Below, in pieces: positions 9,148 through 16,978 of a DNA stretch of 64,000 bases. Positions within the stretch are counted from its first letter, which is position 1. Every line of letters begins with the position of its first letter. The notes beneath the pieces are model-generated. The model searched no databases. It was not told the origin of the DNA and worked only from the letters and a program-made list of their open reading frames with translations. A program made the translations under genes and the position numbers. The stretch is from Aequorivita sp. (GTDB lineage Bacteria; Bacteroidota; Bacteroidia; Flavobacteriales; Flavobacteriaceae), in contig JAGXGE010000001.1 in the NCBI GenBank assembly GCA_024637015.1, forward strand, positions 1 through 64,000, read 5' to 3'.

Positions 9148-9810
9148 TTAAGTTTTGGAATTTTCAACATTATACCTTTCAATAATTTCCTCCGAAGCCT
9201 TAATCGTTTTTTTTAACCATTGCATTTCAATTTCAAACTTTTCTTCTTCGGAAAGTTGCCAATTTATATCGCTCTGTTTCAATTTTGAAACTACACTTTG
9301 TAAAATAATTGCAGCAGATACTGAAATATTCAAACTCTCTGTAAAACCGTACATTGGAATTTTCAAAAAACCATCAGCAGCATTCATAACGGTATCGCTC
9401 AAACCATCGCTTTCTTTTCCGAAGAAAAAGGCACTCTTATTTGAAACATCAAACTCGTGAAGCATTGTGGAATTCTCGTGCGGAGTTGTCGCGATAATTT
9501 GGTAGCCGGAGCTTTTCAAATTTTTAATACATTCTTTTATAGAACTATATCTTTTAAAGTCTACCCATTTTTGGGCACCCATCGCGATTTCCTTATCTAT
9601 ACGCTTGCTTACCTTCTCCTCTACCACGTGCAAATCTTGTATGCCAAAAACATCGCAGGTTCGCATTACGGCACTGGTGTTGTGCAGTTGGTAAACGTCT
9701 TCGGTAACCACTGTGAAATGGCGTGTTCTTTCAGAAAGCACTTTTTGAAAACGTGTATTTCTGTGCTCGGTGAGGTAGGTTTGAAGGTGTTTTAAAAGTT
9801 CTATTTCCAA
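9148..9810 (-). CDS. trmH: tRNA (guanosine-2'-O-)-methyltransferase TrmH
   Basis: This 220-residue SpoU-family (SPOUT) methyltransferase methylates the ribose of G18 in tRNA D-loops. Motif 1 is NTSAVMRTCDVFGI, motif 2 FFFGKESDGLSD and motif 3 IPMYGFTESLNISVSAA, the knot that binds S-adenosylmethionine. Conserved family sequence begins within a few residues of the start. The only usable start in this frame is TTG (9808-9810), because a stop lies just upstream inside an 8-bp tandem repeat that abuts the gene. The start region may have been reshaped by that repeat. Confidence 0.9.
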   Translation of the reverse strand: MEIELLKHLQTYLTEHRNTRFQKVLSERTRHFTVVTEDVYQLHNTSAVMRTCDVFGIQDLHVVEEKVSKRIDKEIAMGAQKWVDFKRYSSIKECIKNLKSSGYQIIATTPHENSTMLHEFDVSNKSAFFFGKESDGLSDTVMNAADGFLKIPMYGFTESLNISVSAAIILQSVVSKLKQSDINWQLSEEEKFEIEMQWLKKTIKASEEIIERYNVENSKT

Positions 9811-9812
9811 AG

Positions 9813-9849
9813 TTATTGGGTTATTGGGTTACTGGGTTACTGGGTTATT
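9813..9849. repeat. 8-bp tandem repeat (TTAYTGGG)4 upstream of trmH
   Basis: Four head-to-tail copies of an 8-mer (ttattggg twice, then ttactggg twice) plus a partial fifth copy sit directly upstream of the TTG start of trmH. An 8-bp period shifts frame with every copy, so the repeat itself is non-coding. It could vary in length by slippage. Confidence 0.85.
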
Positions 9850-9957
9850 TGTTGATTCAATTTCAATTTCACTACCGCGAATATAAAAGTTATTGATCTA
9901 ATTGTTCCTTTCAAAAATCCGCAATTTTAAATAACTTAGTAACCAAATAACTTAATA

Positions 9958-10629
9958 ATGAGAATTGCAGTACTCACTGGCGCAGGCGTAAGCGCAGAAA
10001 GCGGAATAAAAACTTTTAGGGACAGCGACGGACTGTGGGAAGGCCACGACGTGATGGAAGTTGCTTCTCCAGAAGGTTTTGCGCGCAATCCTGAGGCAGT
10101 ACTCGATTTTTACAATCAACGGAGAAGACAACTGTTGACGGTTCAACCCAACGCCGCACATATTGCTTTGGCAACACTTGAAAAAAATCACGATGTAACC
10201 ATCATAACCCAGAATGTTGATGATCTGCACGAACGTGCGGGAAGCACAAATGTAATTCACCTTCACGGAGAATTATTGAAAGTGCGCAGTACCTATGATG
10301 AAGGTTTAATTTTCGATTGGAAAAAAGACTTAAATCTTGGGGATTTCTGTGAGCACAATCACCAACTGCGCCCGCACATAGTTTGGTTTGGCGAAATGGT
10401 GCCGATGATTGAAGTTGCCGTGGAAATTGTGGAAAAAGCCGATGCAATCATTATTGTTGGAACTTCAATGCAAGTTTATCCAGCTGCTGGCTTGGTGCAA
10501 TATGCAAAAAATGGTGCACATATTTATTTTGTGGATCCAAAACCATCCATTTCAGAAAATAAAAGAATTTCGGTTTTTGCTGAAAATGCATCGACAGGTG
10601 TTCCAAAGGTTGTTGAACTTTTAAAATAG
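9958..10629 (+). CDS. cobB: Sir2-family NAD-dependent protein deacylase (zinc-less)
   Basis: A 223-residue sirtuin that removes acyl groups from lysines using NAD. The NAD site is GAGVSAESG (8-16), with TQNVDDLHERAG (84-95), the catalytic His103 in HLHGE, and VGTSMQVYPA near residue 163. Tyr52 and Arg55 (FYNQRR) match the SIRT5/CobB residues that bind negatively charged acyl groups, so desuccinylase-like activity is plausible. Only one Cys (131) lies in the segment that normally holds four zinc cysteines, so the zinc knuckle is absent. Eight bases separate it from the next gene, which suggests an operon. Confidence 0.9.
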   Translation: MRIAVLTGAGVSAESGIKTFRDSDGLWEGHDVMEVASPEGFARNPEAVLDFYNQRRRQLLTVQPNAAHIALATLEKNHDVTIITQNVDDLHERAGSTNVIHLHGELLKVRSTYDEGLIFDWKKDLNLGDFCEHNHQLRPHIVWFGEMVPMIEVAVEIVEKADAIIIVGTSMQVYPAAGLVQYAKNGAHIYFVDPKPSISENKRISVFAENASTGVPKVVELLK

Positions 10630-10637
10630 AATTTATT

Positions 10638-11204
10638 ATGCTTCCCGAAGATTTAAAGCAAAAATTGATGGAGGTTGACAGCAGTCGCAAAAAACGACAC
10701 GAGATTGCTTTTTGGATAACCAAAAAACCGCATTATGTTAGAGAAACATTGCAGTGGTGCCTTACGGAGGAAAGTGAACTTTTAGTTCAATCTGCTTGGG
10801 TAATGGAAATTATCTGTGAATACAAAGCGGAAAACTTCTTTAAATACATGCATCTGTTTTTTGAGCAGCTTCCCAAAATAAAAAATGATTCTGCATTGCG
10901 CTCCTGTGCAAAAATATGTGAAATGCTTTGCCATTATCATTTTATGCATGAGTTTGGTATTGTGTCCAATGTCTTAAATAAAAACGAAAGACAATTTATT
11001 ACTGAATGTTGCTTTGATTGGCTAATCACCGACCAGAAAGTTGCCTGCCAAGCTCCTGCTATGCAATGCCTCTATTATTTGGGATGGGATGATGACAAGA
11101 AATGGATCTACCCAGAATTAAGGAATATTCTCACTGAAAACGCCCCAAATAAAAGCGCTGGCTACCAAGCAAGGGCGAGGAAAATTTTAAAACGAATTGC
11201 ATAA
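10638..11204 (+). CDS. Conserved helical (HEAT-like) protein downstream of the sirtuin
   Basis: A 188-residue, almost all-helical soluble protein with no signal peptide. Pairs of amphipathic helices (ELLVQSAWVMEIICEY, ALRSCAKICEMLCHYHF, QAPAMQCLYYLGW) suggest HEAT/armadillo-like repeats. I believe similar flavobacterial proteins are sometimes labelled adenylosuccinate lyase by annotation carry-over, but no lyase motif is present. Its start is 8 bp after the sirtuin stop, so the two are probably co-transcribed. Function unknown; a scaffold or partner role is speculation. Confidence 0.7.
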   Translation: MLPEDLKQKLMEVDSSRKKRHEIAFWITKKPHYVRETLQWCLTEESELLVQSAWVMEIICEYKAENFFKYMHLFFEQLPKIKNDSALRSCAKICEMLCHYHFMHEFGIVSNVLNKNERQFITECCFDWLITDQKVACQAPAMQCLYYLGWDDDKKWIYPELRNILTENAPNKSAGYQARARKILKRIA

Positions 11205-11299
11205 ATACATTTAACTTCTGTTAAAATAATTATAAGCAATCTTAGCAAATAGAGATGTTTTTATAGCTTTATGAATTAATAAACCTAACAAATAATTCT

Positions 11300-11788
11300 A
11301 TGAAAAAATCTATTTTATTTTTTGCCGCCATTGCCACAATCACATTTTCTTCATGTAAAAATGAAACTAAAAAGGACGACTCAGAAGTTATGGCGCCCGA
11401 AGAAACAGATATTATGGAAAGTGATGTGAATTCTCCCGAAATTGCGTGTTATCGATATGTTTCTAAAAAAGTCACCGTTTTGTTGCAAATGGAAAAAATG
11501 AACGATGAAGTAGCTGGAACTTTGAGCTATAGTTATTTTGAAAAAGATAAGAACGATGGTACTTTTGAAGGGAAAATGGTAGGCGACACCCTCTTAGCCG
11601 ACTACACTTTTGGGTCTGAAGGCTCCGTTTCAGTCCGCGAGCTCATGTTCGTAAAAAAAGGAAACAAGCTTGTGGAAGGTTTTGGTGAAATGGAAGAAGT
11701 TAGTGGGGAAATGAAATTTAAAAAGAATACAAAATATTCTTTCAATGATACTATGCCTTTGGAAGAAATAAATTGGGATGGAAATTAA
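11300..11788 (+). CDS. Small predicted lipoprotein
   Basis: A 162-residue protein beginning MKKSILFFAAIATITFSSCK, a signal peptide with a lipobox (FSSC). An acidic linker (residues 24-50) precedes a beta-rich domain with LSYSYFEKDKNDGTFEGKMVGDTLLADYTFGSEG, a pattern seen in many Bacteroidota lipoproteins of unknown function. It lies between an operon end and a separately promoted gene. Substrate and partner not identifiable. Confidence 0.7.
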   Translation: MKKSILFFAAIATITFSSCKNETKKDDSEVMAPEETDIMESDVNSPEIACYRYVSKKVTVLLQMEKMNDEVAGTLSYSYFEKDKNDGTFEGKMVGDTLLADYTFGSEGSVSVRELMFVKKGNKLVEGFGEMEEVSGEMKFKKNTKYSFNDTMPLEEINWDGN

Positions 11789-11898
11789 TTTAAATAACGT
11801 GAAATTAAGAATAGAAAATAGCTTAAAAAGATTTAACACCAACCGTTAAACACTTCTCAATTGTGAAATTGCTATGACTCTTTTGCTTTCAATGGAAT

Positions 11899-11906
11899 TA
11901 CCTTTG
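11899..11906 (+). promoter_or_regulatory. Candidate -7 box (TAccTTTG) for the DUF2383-like gene
   Basis: tacctttg fits the Bacteroidota TAnnTTTG -7 element and lies 26 bp before the start at 11932. The nearest upstream TTTG (11882-11885) is closer than the usual spacing, so the -33 part is not convincing. Confidence 0.4.
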
Positions 11907-11931
11907 AATAAAAGTTTAAAAGCAAGAACAT

Positions 11932-12414
11932 ATGGAGACCACAAAAGAAAGAGCAGACCAAAACATTCACAAAAAAATAGTGAATAACCTCCAAGATCTG
12001 TTGAAAAAAAATTATGATGCCCAAAAAGGATTCACAAAAGCAATGAAAGATACCAAGAATTCAAAATTGAAGTCTTTTCTTAAACAACAAGCTGCACAAA
12101 GAGGGCGTTTTACAAATGAGCTCACTCAAGAAATTAGAAATCTAAATGAACAACCAAAAGATAGCGGTAGCTTTACGGGTGACCTACACCGCGCTTGGAT
12201 AAACATTAAGAGCACCGTATCTGGTAATAAGGACGAAGCAGTTTTGGAAGAATGTATAAGAGGGGAGAAAGCGAGTTGGAAAGAGTATAACGAAAAGTTA
12301 GAAAAAGAGAATTTTCCCCCGAACATTTCGAAAGTCATTCAAAAACAGGCTTCGGAAATCCACGATACAGTATCTAAAGTGAAAAAATTAGAAGATCTTG
12401 CCGATGTTGAATAA
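11932..12414 (+). CDS. DUF2383-like four-helix bundle (ferritin-like) protein
   Basis: A 160-residue helical cytoplasmic protein of the PA2169/DUF2383 type: long amphipathic helices with YDAQKGFTKAMKD, LKSFLKQQAAQRGRFTNEL and HRAWINIKSTVSG, and a charged C-terminus. These proteins have a ferritin-like four-helix fold and are often stress-induced, but their biochemical role is not established. The gene stands alone with a -7-like box upstream and a strong bidirectional terminator downstream. Confidence 0.8.
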   Translation: METTKERADQNIHKKIVNNLQDLLKKNYDAQKGFTKAMKDTKNSKLKSFLKQQAAQRGRFTNELTQEIRNLNEQPKDSGSFTGDLHRAWINIKSTVSGNKDEAVLEECIRGEKASWKEYNEKLEKENFPPNISKVIQKQASEIHDTVSKVKKLEDLADVE

Positions 12415-12446
12415 ATCAGCAATATGAAGAAGAAAAAGGCAAGGAA

Positions 12447-12479
12447 AAAGCCCTGGAATTTTATTATTTCCAGGGCTTT
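12447..12479. terminator. Bidirectional rho-independent terminator
   Basis: A perfect 12-bp stem (aaagccctggaa with ttccagggcttt) has a 9-nt loop and A/T flanks on both sides. It lies between the convergent DUF2383-like gene and the DUF4397 gene and can end both transcripts. Confidence 0.9.
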
Positions 12480-12505
12480 CCAATTTAACTAACTCTAACA
12501 CTACG

Positions 12506-13510
12506 CTAGTTTTTAACAAACTTCTTGTTTGCAATAATTCTGTTGTTATCCAAAATGGTTAAATTATAAATACCTTCACTTAAGTTATTTACATTTATAT
12601 AATTATCAATATCAATTTCAGCATTTAAAACTTGGCGACCCAACATATCTGAAACCGTCACTGAATATTGACTTAAATCTATTCCAGTAGCGCTTATATT
12701 TAATCTTTCAGTCGCAGGATTTGGATAAATGGCGAAAGCCGAAGATTCAAATTCTGAAACACTTAAAGGAGAAGATGGTAATTCTAACAATGCACCACCC
12801 AATGGGCTAGCAACATATAGACCAAAAGCAGGTCCATTTGAATTCTGGCTAGGATCTAAAAATCCAGAAGCCACAACTGTAAGCGCTGCGCCGTCTAACC
12901 CCAATGTGGCCAATGGAGCTTGATAAGCAGCCACTCCAACTGTTCCGCTCGCATCACGAATTTCAACTACATAATCTGCTGTAGGCAATTCCAAGTAACC
13001 TTGAAATTCAGTGTACGAAATATCATCGACTATTGTTCCAGCTCCCGCTCCAGTTTCAACAACGTCTACTGTTGGAGCATCGGTAGAACCGTGATGTACT
13101 AAAACATCTACATTACTTGAGTTTGATGCCATTTCGCGCGCCATTGGGAATACTTGTAATGTTAAAGGGGGTGCTGGGTTGTATCCCGTTGGACTTACAA
13201 TTCCGTCCGCAACCACAATGTATTTTTCATCTATGGTAAGTGTAACGGGTACAGTTAGAAGAGCGTCTCCCACGTCTGTGCTATTTCCCGGCGCTATGGA
13301 TAATTCGATTTGAACACCTGCGGGAAGATCAATAAATGGGGTTGCTGTTCTAAAGGCAAAATCGTCTAATGCCAAGTCGGAGTTTACATAAACGTCAACA
13401 GTTGCTGCAGCCGCATCGGCTGAGTTGTGTATCACTTGTACACGTGCTGTTTGTGCAATTGAACTTACTGTAAATAAGGCAATTGCGAGAAGGGGTAATA
13501 CTTTTTTCAT
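12506..13510 (-). CDS. DUF4397-domain protein with T9SS sorting domain
   Basis: A 334-residue secreted protein with a signal peptide (residues 1-19, ending SSIAQ). Two DUF4397-like Ig-type modules follow: about 22-120 (RVQVIHNSADAAAATVDVYV) and about 133-245 (VDVLVHHGSTDAPTVDVVE). DUF4397 modules occur in surface proteins of many bacteria; binding or adhesion is assumed, not shown. The C-terminus is a T9SS type A sorting domain: FAIYPNPATERLNIS, VSDMLGRQV and SEGIYNLTI. The gene stands alone; a 235-bp AT-rich gap upstream should carry its promoter. Confidence 0.85.
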   Translation of the reverse strand: MKKVLPLLAIALFTVSSIAQTARVQVIHNSADAAAATVDVYVNSDLALDDFAFRTATPFIDLPAGVQIELSIAPGNSTDVGDALLTVPVTLTIDEKYIVVADGIVSPTGYNPAPPLTLQVFPMAREMASNSSNVDVLVHHGSTDAPTVDVVETGAGAGTIVDDISYTEFQGYLELPTADYVVEIRDASGTVGVAAYQAPLATLGLDGAALTVVASGFLDPSQNSNGPAFGLYVASPLGGALLELPSSPLSVSEFESSAFAIYPNPATERLNISATGIDLSQYSVTVSDMLGRQVLNAEIDIDNYINVNNLSEGIYNLTILDNNRIIANKKFVKN

Positions 13511-13697
13511 AATATATATTTTTTAGTTCGGAGTAAAAATATTAAATAAATATTTTGTTTAATCTTTTTTCATAAAAGTTTAACAAAATATTTTTAAACA
13601 TTGATAAACAACATATTATGATTTATTGAAAAATACAAAAACCATAATTTTAGAAATATTAGAAATAGTTAACTCATTATAATAAAACATAAAAAAA

Positions 13698-13717
13698 CCC
13701 TCAATAATTATTAAGGG
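13698..13717 (-). terminator. Terminator of the persulfide dioxygenase gene
   Basis: On the minus strand the palindrome CCCTTAATAATTATTGAGGG (one wobble pair) is followed by seven T. It lies 28 bp beyond the stop of the dioxygenase-rhodanese gene. Confidence 0.75.
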
Positions 13718-13745
13718 CTTTACTTTTATAAATTTATTTTTGAAA

Positions 13746-15128
13746 TTACACGATATAAATATCTGCATTTTTTATGGCTGCAAATCCACCAGCCACATCA
13801 ACAACGTTGTGAATTCCCCTTCCCTTTAATATTGAGGCCGCAATTACAGAACGATAGCCCCCGGCACAATACAAATAAAATTTTTCACCCTTTGGAAAAT
13901 TCTTTAAATGCTCATTTAGAAAACCCAGTGGAGTGAGAACCGCTTCAGGAATATGCCCGTTTAAATATTCGCCATCGTTGCGGACGTCAAAAATAGGGAC
14001 ATTGTTTTCCATTTGCTGTTTTAAAGTTTCCGCGTCAACGGATTCTAAAGTGTCCACTTCTTTTCCAGCTTCTTTCCAAGCATCAATTCCGCCATTTAAA
14101 TAACCGAGTGTTCTATCAAAACCAACTCTCGACAACCTTGTAATGGCTTCTTCTTCCCTTCCGGGAGAAACAACCAATAATATTTTTTGTTCCACATCTG
14201 CCAATAAAGCGCCTACCCACGGAGCAAAACTACCGTCCAATCCAATAAAAATAGATCGGGGAATGTGGCCGTTAATAAACTCAATTTGATTACGAACGTC
14301 CAGTACAATTGCATCCGTTTCATTCGCCATTCTTTCAAAAGTATCAGGGTCCAGCGGGGTTGTTCCCTGTGCAATTACTTCGTCAAAAGCTGTATAACCT
14401 TCGCGATTCATTTTTACGTTCATCGGAAAATACAGAGGTGGTGGCGCCAAGCCGTCAGTTACTTCTTTTATAAATTCTTCACGGGTCATATCGGCTCGAA
14501 GGGCATAATTCATTTTCTTCTGGTTTCCCAAAGTGTCCACGGTTTCTTTCATCATATTTTTTCCACAGGCGGAACCAGCACCGTGTGCGGGATAAACAAT
14601 TACATCATCTGCCAATGGCATTATTTTGTTGCGAAGGCTGTCAAACAAAATTCCAGCTAAATCTTCCTGTGTTATTTCATTTGCTTTTTGGGCAAGATCA
14701 GGTCTACCTACATCACCTAAAAAAAGTGTGTCTCCGCTAAAAATTGCATAATCCTTTCCGTTTTCGTCTTTCAGGAGGTATGTTGTGCTTTCCATGGTAT
14801 GGCCAGGAGTATGAATTGCTTTAATTGTAACATTTCCCAGCTTATAAACCTCATCGTCCTTTGCCACAATAGCACTAAAGGAAGGATTGGCAAGGGGCCC
14901 ATAAACAATGTCTGCTCCGGTTTGTTGCGAAAGCGTTAGATGCCCGCTCACAAAATCTGCGTGAAAATGGGTTTCGAAAATATATTTAATTTTAGCATTA
15001 TCTCTTTCTGTGCGATCCAAATAGGGTTTCGTTTCCCGCAATGGGTCTATAATTGCAACTTCACCATTGCTTTCAATGTAGTATGCGCCTTGGGAAAGGC
15101 ATCCGGTATAAATTTGTTCTACCTTCAT
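13746..15128 (-). CDS. Persulfide dioxygenase-rhodanese fusion (CstB-like)
   Basis: A 460-residue three-domain protein. Residues 1-240 are a metallo-beta-lactamase-fold persulfide dioxygenase: THFHAD (53-58), HTPGHT and SGDTLF metal-binding motifs, VYPAHGAGS. A first rhodanese domain (about 255-360) has VVSPGREE where the active loop should be, so it lacks the catalytic Cys. A second rhodanese (about 365-455) has CAGGYR with Cys421. This order matches CstB, which oxidises thiol persulfides to thiosulfate and protects against sulfide. A bacillithiol gene (bshB1) and a Cys/Met lyase-type gene lie 2-4 kb away, consistent with low-molecular-weight persulfides as substrate. Confidence 0.88.
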   Translation of the reverse strand: MKVEQIYTGCLSQGAYYIESNGEVAIIDPLRETKPYLDRTERDNAKIKYIFETHFHADFVSGHLTLSQQTGADIVYGPLANPSFSAIVAKDDEVYKLGNVTIKAIHTPGHTMESTTYLLKDENGKDYAIFSGDTLFLGDVGRPDLAQKANEITQEDLAGILFDSLRNKIMPLADDVIVYPAHGAGSACGKNMMKETVDTLGNQKKMNYALRADMTREEFIKEVTDGLAPPPLYFPMNVKMNREGYTAFDEVIAQGTTPLDPDTFERMANETDAIVLDVRNQIEFINGHIPRSIFIGLDGSFAPWVGALLADVEQKILLVVSPGREEEAITRLSRVGFDRTLGYLNGGIDAWKEAGKEVDTLESVDAETLKQQMENNVPIFDVRNDGEYLNGHIPEAVLTPLGFLNEHLKNFPKGEKFYLYCAGGYRSVIAASILKGRGIHNVVDVAGGFAAIKNADIYIV

Positions 15129-15145
15129 CGTTTTTCTGTTTTCAG

Positions 15146-15153
15146 CAAATATA
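15146..15153 (-). promoter_or_regulatory. Candidate -7 box (TATATTTG) for the persulfide dioxygenase gene
   Basis: On the minus strand tatatttg matches TAnnTTTG and lies 17 bp upstream of the start codon. No clear -33 TTG at the usual spacing was found. Confidence 0.45.
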
Positions 15154-15213
15154 AGAATTGTAAATTCTAAATTTTCCAGAAGTAATATTCAAAAAACTAT
15201 TTTCACAAAACTT

Positions 15214-15246
15214 TTGCATTAAGGCATTCAACTTATTTTATCTTTA
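15214..15246 (+). promoter_or_regulatory. Candidate promoter for the small lipoprotein/M28 pair
   Basis: A TTG (15214-15216) is followed after 22 bp by tatcttta (15239-15246), one base from the TAnnTTTG -7 consensus. The expected transcription start lies about 15-20 bp before the start codon at 15270. Confidence 0.45.
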
Positions 15247-15269
15247 CCCCTTAACGTAACCAAGCAATC

Positions 15270-15602
15270 ATGAAAAAATTAGCATTTATTTTAATAACAT
15301 TATTAATCGTTTCTTGCTCCACAGAAGGAAAGCAGGAAGAGGTAGTTCGTGAACTTGCCAAAAAAGATGCTATTGAGAAGTTACAACTTCCCGAAGGCAC
15401 AACATTCAACAACGAAAACATTGAAATAACCGAGACTGAGGCAGGAGAAGCTTCAATAGGCATAAGTTATCTAGTGAAAGTGACAGTAAAATCTCAGGAC
15501 AGAGAAGGCAATGAAATTGTAAAAACCCATACTTTTAATTATAAAAAAATTGGCGAAGGCGGCTTGTCTCCCCAAGATTACGAACTCGTTTCTTTTGAAT
15601 AA
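15270..15602 (+). CDS. Small predicted lipoprotein
   Basis: A 110-residue protein with signal peptide MKKLAFILITLLIVSCS (lipobox IVSC, Cys16). An acidic helical stretch follows, then a short beta-rich domain (SIGISYLVKVTVKSQDREGN). No known motif. It is 18 bp upstream of the M28 peptidase gene and probably co-transcribed with it; the shared lipoprotein location suggests a functional link, which is inference. Confidence 0.7.
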   Translation: MKKLAFILITLLIVSCSTEGKQEEVVRELAKKDAIEKLQLPEGTTFNNENIEITETEAGEASIGISYLVKVTVKSQDREGNEIVKTHTFNYKKIGEGGLSPQDYELVSFE

Positions 15603-15620
15603 TTCCATTTTTCCATCTTT

Positions 15621-16631
15621 ATGAAAATTATCTTTTTTTTATTTTTTTCACCTTTTGTTTTTTCTTGCAATTCCACACAAGGCACCACAGGACCAAAAAA
15701 AACAAATGTTGATTATGCCAATACAATAACTGCCAAAGAGCTTAAAAAGCATCTGTATATTTATGCCAGTGATGAAATGGAGGGCAGGATGACTGGATCG
15801 AAAGGACAAAAATTGGCAGCGGAATATATTCGTAATTTTTATATGGATGAAGGCATTGCATCTCCCATTGAGAAAAATAATTATTACCAAAATATTCCCG
15901 TTAGCTTTTTCCGAAACCGAAAAGACCCTAAACCTTCTGAAAATGTGGTCGCTTTTATTAAAGGTTCTGAAAAACCGAACGAAATTGTTATAATTTCAGC
16001 ACATTTGGATCACGTGGGTACAGACAAAAACGGAAATGTCTTTAATGGCGCAGATGATGACGGTAGCGGTACTGTTTCAATTTTAGAAATAGCCCAAGCT
16101 TTTCAGCAAGCTGTAAAAGACGGTAACGGCCCAAAACGCTCCATACTTTTTCTGCACGTTACGGGCGAGGAAATTGGCCTGTATGGTTCGAGATATTATA
16201 CTGAAAACCCAATATTCCCATTGGAAAACACTGTTTGTAACCTGAACATTGATATGATTGGGAGAATTGATCCCGAGAAAAAGGACAATCCAAATTATAT
16301 ATATTTAATAGGAAGCAACAAACTGAGTCAGGAATTACAGGATGTTTCAACTGCAGTGAACAACAAATACACAAAAATAGATCTTGATTATAAATATGAC
16401 GATCCCAACGATCCAAACCGTTTTTACTACCGAAGCGATCATTATAACTTCGCGAAAAATAATGTTCCAATCATTTTCTATTTCAACGGCGTTCACGAAG
16501 ATTACCACAAAATTACTGATACTCCAGACAAAATTGAATATGATTTAATGGCAAAAAGAGCACAATTAATCTTTTATACAGCTTGGGAAATAGCTAACCG
16601 CGAGAAAAAAATTATAGCAGATAAACTATAA
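15621..16631 (+). CDS. M28-family zinc metallopeptidase, lipoprotein
   Basis: A 336-residue aminopeptidase-type enzyme at the cell envelope. The signal peptide ends FVFSC, making Cys16 the lipid-anchored residue. The co-catalytic zinc ligands are all visible: AHLDHVG, NGADDDGSG, TGEEIGLYGS, NIDMIGR and HEDYHKITDTPD. Family members remove N-terminal residues from peptides or cut glutamate-linked substrates; the exact substrate is unknown. A strong terminator follows 41 bp downstream. Confidence 0.9.
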   Translation: MKIIFFLFFSPFVFSCNSTQGTTGPKKTNVDYANTITAKELKKHLYIYASDEMEGRMTGSKGQKLAAEYIRNFYMDEGIASPIEKNNYYQNIPVSFFRNRKDPKPSENVVAFIKGSEKPNEIVIISAHLDHVGTDKNGNVFNGADDDGSGTVSILEIAQAFQQAVKDGNGPKRSILFLHVTGEEIGLYGSRYYTENPIFPLENTVCNLNIDMIGRIDPEKKDNPNYIYLIGSNKLSQELQDVSTAVNNKYTKIDLDYKYDDPNDPNRFYYRSDHYNFAKNNVPIIFYFNGVHEDYHKITDTPDKIEYDLMAKRAQLIFYTAWEIANREKKIIADKL

Positions 16632-16672
16632 ATTTCAAAATATTTATTTAAAAAAAGCTAAAGCTTAAAACG

Positions 16673-16703
16673 AAAAAATCCTCCCCAAAAGGGAGGATTT
16701 TTT
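16673..16703 (+). terminator. Terminator of the M28 peptidase transcript
   Basis: A perfect 13-bp stem (aaaaaatcctccc with gggaggatttttt) has loop caaaa and continues into a T-run on the plus strand. Confidence 0.88.
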
Positions 16704-16705
16704 TT

Positions 16706-16757
16706 CGGGTGGAAGACCGGGTTCCCTTCGATAAGCTCAGGATAAGCTTCTCACCCG
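16706..16757. repeat. REP-like palindromic element carrying a copy of the tRNA-His 3' end
   Basis: The ends cgggtggaag and cttctcacccg pair almost perfectly, with one bulge, to form a large hairpin. Its first arm, gggtggaagaccgggttc (16707-16724), is an exact 18-bp copy of the tRNA-His 3' end at 16815-16832. The middle, cccttcgataagctcagg, resembles dispersed palindromic elements with a TTCG..GCTCAG core. The element is squeezed between two terminators. Confidence 0.6.
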
Positions 16758-16781
16758 GCAAGTCAACATGAATAAAATAAA

Positions 16782-16809
16782 AAAAGCTTCCCATTTCTGA
16801 GAAGCTTTT
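16782..16809 (-). terminator. Terminator of tRNA-His
   Basis: The stem aaaagcttc/gaagctttt has a 10-nt loop. On the minus strand it is followed by a T-rich run. It lies 6 bp beyond the tRNA 3' end. Confidence 0.75.
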
Positions 16810-16815
16810 GTCTTG

Positions 16816-16889
16816 GGTGGAAGACCGGGTTCGAACCGGCGACCCTCGGTACCACAAACCGATGCTCTAACCAGCTGAGCTACAACCAC
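16816..16889 (-). tRNA. tRNA-His (anticodon GTG)
   Basis: A 74-nt cloverleaf can be drawn: D arm GCTC/GAGC, anticodon arm TCGGT-TTGTGGT-ACCGA with GTG anticodon, T arm GCCGG-TTCGAAC-CCGGT, and discriminator C73. A G at position -1 (16890) faces C73, as expected for tRNA-His. Two acceptor pairs are T-T mismatches (5:68 and 6:67), which is unusual. The terminal CCA is not fully encoded. The 3' 18 nt are duplicated 108 bp away. Confidence 0.88.
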
Positions 16890-16978
16890 CATTTATTGTG
16901 CTTTAAAACACAACTTCGCTAAGCGGACGCAAATATAAATCAAATCTAACGGTTGCGCAATATTAACTTTAAAGAAAA

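Noticed and set aside
16729-16757. Full integrative element between the two tRNA-His 3' copies
   Set aside because: Only 90 bp separate the copies and no integrase or cargo gene is present; at most a relic or REP-type element.
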